From IMG/VR virus record IMGVR_UViG_3300043410_000715, positions 1 through 25,710 of that record: a stretch of 25,710 nucleotides of DNA. One strand, 5' to 3'. Positions 1 to 5,297 of this stretch are shown one piece after another. How positions within the stretch are numbered: position 1 is the stretch's first letter; each line of letters begins with the position of its first letter. Made by a program: the position numbers and the translations under genes. The stretch is from a virus. The notes under the pieces are model-generated. The model was given only the letters and a program-made list of their open reading frames with translations, made no database searches and had not been told where the DNA came from.

Positions 1-120
1 AGTTTATTCGCAGAATTTGCAATATGTATGTTGGGTTACGGCATCATCAGTATGCTTGGCTTGCTGTACCGATCACGTGTCGAATACTATGAATTTAAAG
101 AAAAATTCAAAAAACAATGA
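1..120 (+). CDS. C-terminal end of an unknown protein with a membrane segment (partial)
   Basis: The frame is open from the first base and ends in TGA at 118-120, giving 39 residues. A hydrophobic stretch (roughly residues 2-23, rich in Leu, Ile, Gly and Met) is followed by a charged tail ending in Lys-Lys-Gln. This suggests a C-terminal membrane anchor with a basic tail on the cytoplasmic side. The stop overlaps the next start as ATGA, so the two genes are probably translationally coupled. The 5' end lies outside the window and the family is not recognisable. Confidence 0.6.
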   Translation, partial: SLFAEFAICMLGYGIISMLGLLYRSRVEYYEFKEKFKKQ

Positions 121-428
121 CAGTAGGAGTGTGTCCAGTTTGCAACGGAACTAAAAGAGTTCCTTGCCCCGAACACTTGAAAGGTGTAGGCGTGTTGTTA
201 AAGTGGTATAATTATGATTTACAATCTGATACTATACCTTGTCAAAATTGCGGTGGGCAGTATCACATTGACAAATATGTGTGCGGCGAACCGACTGGAG
301 TAGTTGTCTTGCAATCTAATGGAGTGCCGTGTACGCATGAGTATGAAAGTGCAAACAAAGGTAGACAACATACCGAATACAAATGCGTACACTGCGGAGA
401 TACTTACATAACCGATTTTAATTACTAA
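117..428 (+). CDS. Small zinc-ribbon protein with several CxxC motifs
   Basis: This 103-residue protein of unknown function begins with CPVCNGT and a further Cys at residue 17, then has CQNCGG in the middle and CVHCG near the C-terminus. The paired CxxC knuckles, some followed by Gly, resemble the zinc-binding segments of DnaJ-type cysteine-rich domains and rubredoxin-like knuckles. Two or more zinc sites are likely, which points to a role in binding protein or nucleic acid; that role is inference. There is no J-domain and no catalytic motif. The start overlaps the upstream stop by four bases (ATGA), as is common in this block. Confidence 0.75.
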   Translation: MTVGVCPVCNGTKRVPCPEHLKGVGVLLKWYNYDLQSDTIPCQNCGGQYHIDKYVCGEPTGVVVLQSNGVPCTHEYESANKGRQHTEYKCVHCGDTYITDFNY

Positions 429-440
429 ACGGAGATTTTT

Positions 441-689
441 ATGAATATCTACACCGTCCGTGACAATCTGAAAAACACAATCGCCGGCAAGGAAAAGTAT
501 GTTACTGAGTTGCGTCAAGGTCTCAAGGCAGACCTGACTGATGGCGCATATATGGCAGTGCAGGCGACTGCTACTATGTTAGATATCAATATCAACGAAC
601 TCAAAGTGATTTTGTTTGATGTGGAGAAGTGTTGCGAACAATGGAACCTTATGAGTTGGGAAATCAACCCTGAAAGGATGGGGCAATGA
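441..689 (+). CDS. Small conserved phage protein, unknown function
   Basis: This 82-residue soluble protein is predicted to be mostly helical. The ATG follows a CGGAG ribosome-binding site (430-434) at about six bases. The C-terminal part (ILFDVEKCCEQWNL...NPERMGQ), with adjacent Cys residues and a trailing NPERMGQ, resembles small proteins common in environmental tailed phages; this is recalled similarity, not a search. It has no membrane segment. Its stop overlaps the next start (ATGA, 686-689), so it is probably co-translated with its neighbour. Confidence 0.7.
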   Translation: MNIYTVRDNLKNTIAGKEKYVTELRQGLKADLTDGAYMAVQATATMLDININELKVILFDVEKCCEQWNLMSWEINPERMGQ

Positions 690-946
690 AACAAAGTGAC
701 TTTGCTGTTATTGAAGAAAGAGCAGGGATAGTTTTTCTCTGGGACTTGGATCAAGGTGGCATGAGTGTCACAAACGATGCCGAGCGTGTTTATGAATGGT
801 GTCAATACAATCATGGGCATGGTGTAGGCATTCGTGTTGTATATCGTGACAGTCAAGGCGAGTGGTCAGAAATGGCCCGCAACGAAGGTGGTTGGATCGA
901 ATTCAAAGAGTGGCACGGTCTTGATTGGGACTTGTTGAAGAGGTAA
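686..946 (+). CDS. Small acidic phage protein, unknown function
   Basis: This 86-residue protein is rich in Trp and acidic residues (for example VFLWDLDQGGMSVTNDAERV near the N-terminus). A likely strand, strand, helix, strand pattern would suit a small alpha/beta fold. The start overlaps the preceding stop by four bases and no separate promoter is visible, so it belongs to the same transcription unit. No catalytic or metal-binding motif is visible. It is taken as coding because it fits the overlap chain and has codon use like its neighbours. Confidence 0.65.
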   Translation: MKQSDFAVIEERAGIVFLWDLDQGGMSVTNDAERVYEWCQYNHGHGVGIRVVYRDSQGEWSEMARNEGGWIEFKEWHGLDWDLLKR

Positions 947-948
947 TT

Positions 949-1266
949 ATGAGCAAAAAACATATTCTTTGGTGTAAAGAAGGTATACACGACAAGGTGT
1001 GGGGCATCATTCTCTTAGCAGAAGATGTTCAAATCAGTGATGCTTGGCCGTTTAAGTCTAACAAATATGTTACTTTCTGGGGCCGCAGAGGAGCCAAACT
1101 ACAAACCAAACAGTGGAATGGCAAAGAGTATGATGCTTATGAAATGACACGGAAGAAAATGAAGAAAGGATATCAGGAAGTTGATGAACGTTACCTCGAT
1201 GAAGTGTATCCAGAATTTCAACAAGACTTAGAAAAGACGGAGTTTTGGGCGCAACTAAAATTGTAA
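949..1266 (+). CDS. WGR-domain-like protein
   Basis: This 105-residue protein carries the hallmark of the WGR domain: a strand ending in FWGRRG (W44-G45-R46), then a Lys/Gln-rich strand, a helix with EYDAYEMTRKKMKKGY, and a closing Tyr-x-x-Val. WGR domains occur in eukaryotic PARPs, where they contact DNA and neighbouring domains, and in bacterial regulators; here the domain stands almost alone. The ATG at 949 is preferred to an in-frame TTG at 925 because AGAGG (939-943) lies at good distance and the upstream gene stops at 944-946. Nucleic-acid binding is inferred from the family. Confidence 0.7.
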   Translation: MSKKHILWCKEGIHDKVWGIILLAEDVQISDAWPFKSNKYVTFWGRRGAKLQTKQWNGKEYDAYEMTRKKMKKGYQEVDERYLDEVYPEFQQDLEKTEFWAQLKL

Positions 1267-1288
1267 CTAAAGTATTCATTTTAAAGGA

Positions 1289-1317
1289 TTGACAAATAAT
1301 CATTTTGGGCATATAAT
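1289..1317 (+). promoter_or_regulatory. Sigma70-type promoter P1 (repeat copy 1)
   Basis: A perfect -35 box TTGACA (1289-1294) is followed by a 17-nt spacer and a perfect -10 box TATAAT (1312-1317). The spacer contains ATTTTGGGCA (1302-1311), shared with the promoters at 2005 and 2527. ACAGTCA follows at 1326-1332. The promoter would drive the genes at 1350 and 1651. Confidence 0.85.
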
Positions 1318-1349
1318 ATAGTCATACAGTCAGAAAAGAGGAACACAAA

Positions 1350-1649
1350 ATGTCAGAACTCAAATTGCCCGAAGGTTATGGTGAGATTCTTACTCCCATT
1401 GTGAAGATGCCCAAGATTACACTTGAGAAAGGTTCTTGGGGCGACTACACCGCTTACATTGACGGCGTTGAAGTTCCTCGTGAGCCTGGTAGCATTAAAC
1501 TTGACCGTGCTGATTTGCTTGAAGCTGTCCTCGCTAAGATGGGCATTGAAGTTGAAACAAAATGGCATTGGTACTCCACTGAAGAAGTTGATGGAAAGTT
1601 GCGTGGCAAACGCATTGACGGTTCTAGCACTAACATGAAAGGAGCTTGA
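1350..1649 (+). CDS. Phage protein of unknown function
   Basis: This 99-residue protein is first in the unit driven by promoter P1. AGAGGAA (1337-1343) gives a ribosome-binding site six bases before the ATG. The middle contains a strand-like GDYTAYIDGVEVPREPGSI and the rest is mixed charged and helical. There is no membrane segment, Cys cluster or recognisable catalytic motif. It is followed one base after its stop by the gene at 1651, whose ribosome-binding site (AAAGGAG) lies inside this gene's end. The family is not recognised. Confidence 0.65.
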   Translation: MSELKLPEGYGEILTPIVKMPKITLEKGSWGDYTAYIDGVEVPREPGSIKLDRADLLEAVLAKMGIEVETKWHWYSTEEVDGKLRGKRIDGSSTNMKGA

Positions 1650-1650
1650 T

Positions 1651-1980
1651 ATGCCCTGTAGAGATTATGACAGTCGTTGGGACGATAGTTGGGAGCGCCA
1701 AGCCCGTGAATCGGCTAAAAAAGAAATGCGTGACCACGCTGACAAACTAGCCCGTATTGCATGTAAGGCAATGACTGAGTTGGTTGAGCAAGGTAAGGCT
1801 GACTTTTTGATTCTACGTGATGACGAAGTCCGTGAATGGTGGGAGGCACATCAAGAGGCTGACCGCAAAGCAAAAGAAGCTGAACAGGAAAGACGCCGCA
1901 AAGCTAAAATCAAAAAAGATGCATTGGCTAAACTTAGTGACGAAGAAAAAGCAATCCTCGGCATAAAGACAAAAAAGTAA
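1651..1980 (+). CDS. Highly charged helical (coiled-coil) phage protein
   Basis: This 109-residue protein is dominated by Lys, Arg, Glu and Ala. Residues about 65-100 (EADRKAKEAEQERRRKAKIK) form a long charged helix, probably a coiled coil or an RNA- or protein-binding helix. The N-terminus MPCRDYDSR resembles short phage proteins beginning MPCxD, by memory only. It starts one base after the preceding stop with AAAGGAG at 1638-1644, so the two genes form a pair. No terminator is visible before promoter P2. Confidence 0.65.
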   Translation: MPCRDYDSRWDDSWERQARESAKKEMRDHADKLARIACKAMTELVEQGKADFLILRDDEVREWWEAHQEADRKAKEAEQERRRKAKIKKDALAKLSDEEKAILGIKTKK

Positions 1981-2004
1981 TACTTTAGTACTACTTTTAA
2001 AAGG

Positions 2005-2033
2005 TTGACAATAAATCATTTTGGGTATACAAT
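2005..2033 (+). promoter_or_regulatory. Sigma70-type promoter P2 (repeat copy 2)
   Basis: TTGACA (2005-2010), 17-nt spacer, TACAAT (2028-2033). The spacer is nearly identical to those of P1 and P3 and contains ATTTTGGGTA (2018-2027). ACAGTTA at 2044-2050 falls in the predicted start of the transcript. It drives the genes at 2067 and 2351. Confidence 0.85.
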
Positions 2034-2066
2034 AGAATCTTAAACAGTTAATTCAAGGAGTTTGAA

Positions 2067-2351
2067 ATGGCTACGATTCAGGAAATCAATTCTACAATTA
2101 TCGCTGGTAACTTTACTAACGAACAATTGGATGCAATCTCAATGGCAATCAAGTTTGCCCGCAACCAACTTGCTAACAAAAATAAGTTTACATTCCGTGC
2201 AGGTTCACAAGTGAAATTCACTAGTTCTCGCAACGGTCAAACAATTTTGGGTACTGTTGAAAAGATCAACCGTAAATTTATCATCGTCCGTGAAAACGGT
2301 AAGGCGTTTGGTTCTTGGAGAGTTCCCGCTAACATGCTGGAGGCCGCATAA
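2067..2351 (+). CDS. SH3-like/KOW-type small phage protein
   Basis: This 94-residue protein has an N-terminal helical region (residues about 1-38) and a C-terminal beta-barrel-like segment, FRAGSQVKFTSSRNGQTILG, followed by GTVEKINRKFIIVRENG. The pattern of Gly-x-x-V-x-F, Arg-Asn-Gly, G-T-V-x-K-x-N-x-K-F-I-I-V is typical of SH3-like barrels that bind nucleic acid or act as adaptors. A strong AAGGAG ribosome-binding site (2055-2060) and promoter P2 suggest substantial expression. The stop overlaps the following ATG by one base (TAATG). Confidence 0.75.
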   Translation: MATIQEINSTIIAGNFTNEQLDAISMAIKFARNQLANKNKFTFRAGSQVKFTSSRNGQTILGTVEKINRKFIIVRENGKAFGSWRVPANMLEAA

Positions 2352-2521
2352 TGAGTGAAATTGGAATCGATATTTTGGATATGCTTGACCGAGGAGAAAG
2401 CCCGCAGTATATCGCTAGAATCCTAGAAATTCCTGTAAGTTGGGTATATGAAACCCTCTCGTACAGCGAGGATGAAGGTAATACTGAAGTATTCAGTCCC
2501 TTCGAGACCTGCAATTCATAA
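2351..2521 (+). CDS. 56-residue helix-turn-helix-like protein
   Basis: This short gene begins on the last base of the preceding stop (TAATG). Residues about 15-37 (GESPQYIARILEIPVSWVYE) match a helix-turn-helix: a helix with Tyr-Ile-Ala-x-x-Leu, a turn at Ile-Pro-Val, and a recognition-like helix SWVYETL. The tail is acidic. It could be a small transcription factor or an adaptor acting with the SH3-like partner; both are inference. Its stop lies immediately before promoter P3, and it is the only gene between the SH3-like gene and that promoter. Confidence 0.75.
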   Translation: MSEIGIDILDMLDRGESPQYIARILEIPVSWVYETLSYSEDEGNTEVFSPFETCNS

Positions 2522-2526
2522 AAAGG

Positions 2527-2555
2527 TTGACAATAAATCACTTTGGGTATACAAT
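2527..2555 (+). promoter_or_regulatory. Sigma70-type promoter P3 (repeat copy 3)
   Basis: TTGACA (2527-2532), 17-nt spacer, TACAAT (2550-2555). The spacer differs from P2 by one base (ACTTTGGGTA, 2540-2549). ACAGTTA recurs at 2566-2572, the same distance from the -10 box as in P2. It drives the gene at 2590 and probably those up to 3703. Confidence 0.85.
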
Positions 2556-2589
2556 CATTACATAGACAGTTAACTAAAGGAGTTCACAA

Positions 2590-3036
2590 ATGGCTTATTT
2601 CAATCAAGAACGTAAACAAGAACGTGCCCCTGCTATCAAAGCTATCCTGAAAAAGTATGGCATCAAGGGTTCGCTTGCTGTTCGCAATCACAGTACCTTT
2701 GTGTTGAATGTCAAATCAGGTTCCATTGACTTCATTGAAAACTATATTGCAACCGATGCTAAATTGATTCACGGTGGCAAAATGTCTCAGGAACAAATTG
2801 ACTACATCCGTAAGAATCGTAGCCTCGATGTTAACCCCTACTGGTTCAAGGAACACTATTCAGGTAAAGCAAAAGAATTCTTGACCGAAGTGTTCGCCGC
2901 AATGAATGTCGGTAACCACGACAATTCGGACATCATGACCGATTACTTTGATGTGGGTTGGTATGTTGATGTGAATATCGGTTCTTGGAACAAGCCCTAC
3001 GCTGTTGAGGGTTCTTGGGAAGCTGTTACAGTTTAA
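2590..3036 (+). CDS. Conserved phage protein, possibly a polyvalent-protein-associated domain
   Basis: This 148-residue soluble protein begins with a basic helix (QERKQERAPAIKAILKKYGI), continues with SLAVRNHSTFVLNVKSGSID, and ends with a strand-rich DVGWYVDVNIGSWNKPY. The alternation of a short helix, SVRNHST-like strands and an aromatic C-terminus resembles small 'large polyvalent protein-associated' domains of phages; I could not confirm the exact family. It is preceded by promoter P3 and AAAGGAG (2576-2582), so it is likely expressed early and strongly. No membrane or metal motif is present. Confidence 0.7.
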   Translation: MAYFNQERKQERAPAIKAILKKYGIKGSLAVRNHSTFVLNVKSGSIDFIENYIATDAKLIHGGKMSQEQIDYIRKNRSLDVNPYWFKEHYSGKAKEFLTEVFAAMNVGNHDNSDIMTDYFDVGWYVDVNIGSWNKPYAVEGSWEAVTV

Positions 3037-3046
3037 GGAGATGATG

Positions 3047-3283
3047 ATGAACGATTGGGATAAAAACAATTTGCAATTCATTTTGGCCCTTGATGAAAAT
3101 CAATTTGACGAATGGTATTCTTCAATCTCTGATGACGATGCAGATTATGCAATGGAGCTTTTGAAAGCCGCCCGTGCAGAGGTTGCAATGCAAATTGCAG
3201 AATTGTATGACAATACTGCTGAGGACAATCTGTCCGATGCTAAAGAAGTGTTAGGTCGTTTTACTTTGAAAGGTTCATTGTGA
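3047..3283 (+). CDS. Acidic phage protein, unknown function
   Basis: This 78-residue, strongly acidic and mainly helical protein contains LDENQFDEWYSSISDDDADY near the N-terminus. Three consecutive in-frame ATGs lie at 3041, 3044 and 3047; the last is chosen because AAGGAG at 3035-3040 then sits six bases upstream. An in-frame TTG at 3005 lies inside the previous gene and is rejected. The charge profile could suit a DNA mimic or an inhibitor of a host protein, but nothing proves this. The stop overlaps the next start as GTGA. Confidence 0.7.
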   Translation: MNDWDKNNLQFILALDENQFDEWYSSISDDDADYAMELLKAARAEVAMQIAELYDNTAEDNLSDAKEVLGRFTLKGSL

Positions 3284-3435
3284 ACACATATTTTGTATTG
3301 GTTCGTACAAAAGACGAACCGGGTGCAGGCGTTACACGTGCATACGTTAATGCTGAAAACACTTATGCCGCAATACAGATGGCAAAGGCTCTATACGGGC
3401 GGCTCTTGCTATCTGAATCTGTTATGCCCGTTTAA
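3280..3435 (+). CDS. 51-residue conserved phage protein with GTG start
   Basis: The gene starts with GTG overlapping the preceding TGA (GTGA, 3280-3283). AAAGG lies seven bases upstream. The product reads NTYFVLVRTKDEPGAG, then a strand and the helix NAENTYAAIQMAKALYG. This is a small beta-beta-alpha unit like short proteins seen in many marine and freshwater phages, where the helix ends in an ALYG-like motif (recalled, not searched). Both the codon phase and the stop at 3433-3435 fit. The function is unknown. Confidence 0.7.
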   Translation: MNTYFVLVRTKDEPGAGVTRAYVNAENTYAAIQMAKALYGRLLLSESVMPV

Positions 3436-3445
3436 AAGGAAATAA

Positions 3446-3703
3446 ATGTCTAAAACTGAAACTAAACGTGTGTTGGATATCGAAATTTTGGTTGCTATTA
3501 TGCGTAGCAAACAACATCAAGGTGTCACTGTTCTTACTCGCCCCGAATGTGGCGCACTGAAAGAACCCATTAGTCCTGACAACGGTGCAGGATTCGGACT
3601 ATCGGATGCGATGGAAGCCGCGGCGGCACTGGTTCCAGGTGCTGAGTTTAAATTCGAACTTGATGCTAGTGGCAATCGCACTAACATCCGAGTCGAACTT
3701 TGA
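3446..3703 (+). CDS. Phage protein of unknown function
   Basis: This 85-residue protein has a ribosome-binding site AAAGGAA (3435-3441) ten bases after the previous gene. The N-terminal half is helical (KRVLDIEILVAIMRS), the centre holds a Gly/Pro-rich loop (PDNGAGFG), and the last 25 residues form strand-like segments ending FKFELD...NIRVEL. It has one Cys and no membrane segment. Promoter P4 follows immediately, so this gene probably ends the P3 unit. I do not recognise the family. Confidence 0.65.
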   Translation: MSKTETKRVLDIEILVAIMRSKQHQGVTVLTRPECGALKEPISPDNGAGFGLSDAMEAAAALVPGAEFKFELDASGNRTNIRVEL

Positions 3704-3710
3704 TTTTGGG

Positions 3711-3759
3711 TAACTGTCTGGTTGACAGTTATCCATTCCAGTGTTACAATAGTAACTGT
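3711..3759 (+). promoter_or_regulatory. Promoter P4 with three TAACTGT operator-like elements
   Basis: TTGACA (3722-3727), 17-nt spacer and TACAAT (3745-3750) form a near-consensus promoter with a spacer unlike P1-P3. TAACTGT occurs at 3711-3717, inverted (ACAGTTA) at 3725-3731 over the end of the -35 box, and again at 3753-3759 just after the -10 box. The first two make an inverted repeat with a short centre. ATTTTGGGTA lies upstream at 3703-3712. The arrangement suggests repressor control of the genes at 3806 and 4171. Confidence 0.75.
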
Positions 3760-3805
3760 GCTGAAAGGCATATTTTATCAACTAGCTTAATGTAAAGGAA
3801 ACATA

Positions 3806-4174
3806 ATGGCTAAAACTTCTCAAACTTTTAAGGTCGCTGGTATCACTGTTCACAACGGTAATGCTAAGGTTCGTTTCACTGATGATATGGTTCGCCGTAT
3901 CAAGCAATTCAGTAAAGGCGGTGCAACTCGCATTGACTTAGTTGAGTTGCCTTCTGAAATGACTAAGATCGATGCGCTTAAACACATTGCTACTCTCCCT
4001 GAGTTTCAATCAGCCGCAGATCAGGCAACTATCGCTGACAGTCTTGCTGACAAAGAAAAAGAAGCTCGTAAGGGTGAAGTTAAAGTTAAGGCAACTAAAA
4101 AGCCTAGCCTTGATGCTATCAAAGCACGTGGCAAGAAAGCAGTCAAGGAAACTTCTGAGGCTGTTACTGAATGA
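3806..4174 (+). CDS. Lys-rich phage protein, possibly nucleic-acid binding
   Basis: This 122-residue protein has a folded N-terminal half (residues about 1-70: TFKVAGITVHNGNAKVRFTD, then a helix MVRRIKQFS, a strand TRIDLVEL and a helical segment). The Lys/Ala-rich C-terminal half (KEKEARKGEVKVKATKK and on) resembles disordered tails of DNA- or RNA-binding proteins. Promoter P4 and AAAGGAAA (3795-3802) precede it. The histone-like tail is seen directly; a nucleic-acid role is inferred. Its stop overlaps the next start (ATGA). Confidence 0.7.
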   Translation: MAKTSQTFKVAGITVHNGNAKVRFTDDMVRRIKQFSKGGATRIDLVELPSEMTKIDALKHIATLPEFQSAADQATIADSLADKEKEARKGEVKVKATKKPSLDAIKARGKKAVKETSEAVTE

Positions 4175-4440
4175 TTGACGGGGCTTCGGCCCCTCCAAGC
4201 ATCATGCTAAGATACTCCCTGCTCAATGCTGTTAACATTCGTAGGCGTTTTGACCCTGCTAGTGAACAGGACGTGCTAGAGTTGAAACATTACTTGGACA
4301 CTAATCAATGGACAGGTCCTTGTCCCTTTTATCTTGAAGATGATTGGGACAATATCCCTGTCATGTGTATGCACAAATATGCTAGACACATGTTATCAAG
4401 TAAGAAAACAACAAAGCAAAAAACAAAAAGCCCCAAGTAA
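4171..4440 (+). CDS. Conserved small phage protein, last gene of the plus block
   Basis: The frame gives 89 residues from the overlapping ATG at 4171. A second in-frame ATG at 4204 would give a product starting MLRYSLLNAVNIRRRFDP, which looks like the true folded start because the first 11 codons coincide with a stable hairpin (4180-4193). The core contains a helix (LELKHYLDTNQWTGPCPFYL), a Pro-rich turn, and a C-terminal helix with a basic tail. Two Cys residues are present with no clear metal site. The stop at 4438-4440 lies within the terminator loop. Start choice is uncertain and the function unknown. Confidence 0.65.
   Translation: MIDGASAPPSIMLRYSLLNAVNIRRRFDPASEQDVLELKHYLDTNQWTGPCPFYLEDDWDNIPVMCMHKYARHMLSSKKTTKQKTKSPK
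4180..4193 (+). other. GC-rich hairpin with cUUCGg tetraloop
   Basis: GGGGC (4180-4184), TTCG (4185-4188) and GCCCC (4189-4193) form a very stable small hairpin. It lies directly after the stop of the gene at 3806 and within the first codons of the frame at 4171. No T-run follows, so it is not a classical terminator. It may stabilise the 3' end of the upstream message or tune translation of the next gene. Confidence 0.65.
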
Positions 4441-4453
4441 AGGGGCTTTTTTT
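4425..4453. terminator. Bidirectional rho-independent terminator
   Basis: GCCCC (4430-4434) pairs with GGGGC (4442-4446) around a 7-nt loop. Seven T residues follow on the plus strand (4447-4453) and five A residues precede (4425-4429), giving a U-run for minus-strand transcripts as well. It separates the convergent gene blocks; stop codons of both flanking genes lie within it. Confidence 0.9.
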
Positions 4454-5297
4454 ATGGGTTCGTTACCGACTTTATAATCCAGAAATCACCGGACATACCT
4501 GTGTTTTGAATCACTTGAAACGGCATATAGAAATAACCGTTGTCACCCCATGTTGGTCCCCAACTGTTACGTGCGATATAAACTTGCCTAGTCTTATCGT
4601 ATCCTACAAGTAATACCGCATGACCACCTAATAGTCGTTCACGTTTTGTGTTAGGATAGGGCATTACACCTGTCCTGGACACTTGCGGCGCACCGAAACT
4701 ATCGTAAACATAGAAGCCAATTACAACAGGGTATCCATTGTTCAATGCGTCTAAACAACCATTGTGATTTTCTATTCTTTCGTATAATGTTACTTTGCGA
4801 GTTAATCCATCATTGATTGCATTTGGACTTGGTCTTTGTCTAAATTTTTGTATGTCATACGGCCAAAACTTTTCTAATGGAGCACCCTGTTTGTTAGTTA
4901 CTTTTATTCCGTCTCTGATGTACGCACCTGAATCATAATTAATTGTATTGAGTAAAGCACGTTCATAATAATAAATGAACAGTCTGCTTACATCAGTTTG
5001 TTTTCCGTTGCGTTTGTTCAATAGTTCGATAGCACCTGCAATTGCTTGACCAGTACAACTGCCTAAGTTGCCTTGGTCTTCTATCAAACTACAATACGGA
5101 CGCAAATCAACAACATTTGATTGTGCTTTGTTTGACACAGAATATTTGTAATCACGGTTATCTACTTTGTCGGGCCTCCAATGATATTTAGGAATACGCA
5201 TTGGTGGTTTAGGTATAGATACAACTGTCCTAATCGGTGTTCTATGTAAACCCGGATCTTGACTGATATCAATTATTGTTCTTACGTCTTGTTTCAT
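4452..5297 (-). CDS. Papain-like (C1A family) cysteine peptidase
   Basis: This 281-residue protein has the full papain-type active site. Gln75 (oxyanion hole) and Cys81 lie in EDQGNLGSCTGQAIAGA, His226 in LLGGHAVLLVGYD, and Asn244 in ARNSWGPTWGDNGYF. Residues about 1-60 form a short Pro-rich leader with PDKVDNRDYKYS, typical of the C1A-like subgroup in bacteria and phages. There is no signal peptide or membrane segment. The start overlaps the stop of the LamG gene by four bases, so it is the last gene of the tail-fibre operon. It may process or release fibres or digest host surface protein; both are inference. The catalytic set is intact, so the enzyme is probably active. Confidence 0.88.
   Translation of the reverse strand: MKQDVRTIIDISQDPGLHRTPIRTVVSIPKPPMRIPKYHWRPDKVDNRDYKYSVSNKAQSNVVDLRPYCSLIEDQGNLGSCTGQAIAGAIELLNKRNGKQTDVSRLFIYYYERALLNTINYDSGAYIRDGIKVTNKQGAPLEKFWPYDIQKFRQRPSPNAINDGLTRKVTLYERIENHNGCLDALNNGYPVVIGFYVYDSFGAPQVSRTGVMPYPNTKRERLLGGHAVLLVGYDKTRQVYIARNSWGPTWGDNGYFYMPFQVIQNTGMSGDFWIIKSVTNP

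Noticed and set aside
925-948. TTG start extension of the WGR gene, and the similar TTG extension at 3005
   Set aside because: Both lie inside the previous genes and lack ribosome-binding sites, while ATGs with good sites lie just downstream.
2244-2253. Extra ATTTTGGGTA copy
   Set aside because: It lies inside the coding region of the SH3-like gene without -35 or -10 boxes; probably coding coincidence, and it lowers the weight of the decamer as an operator.
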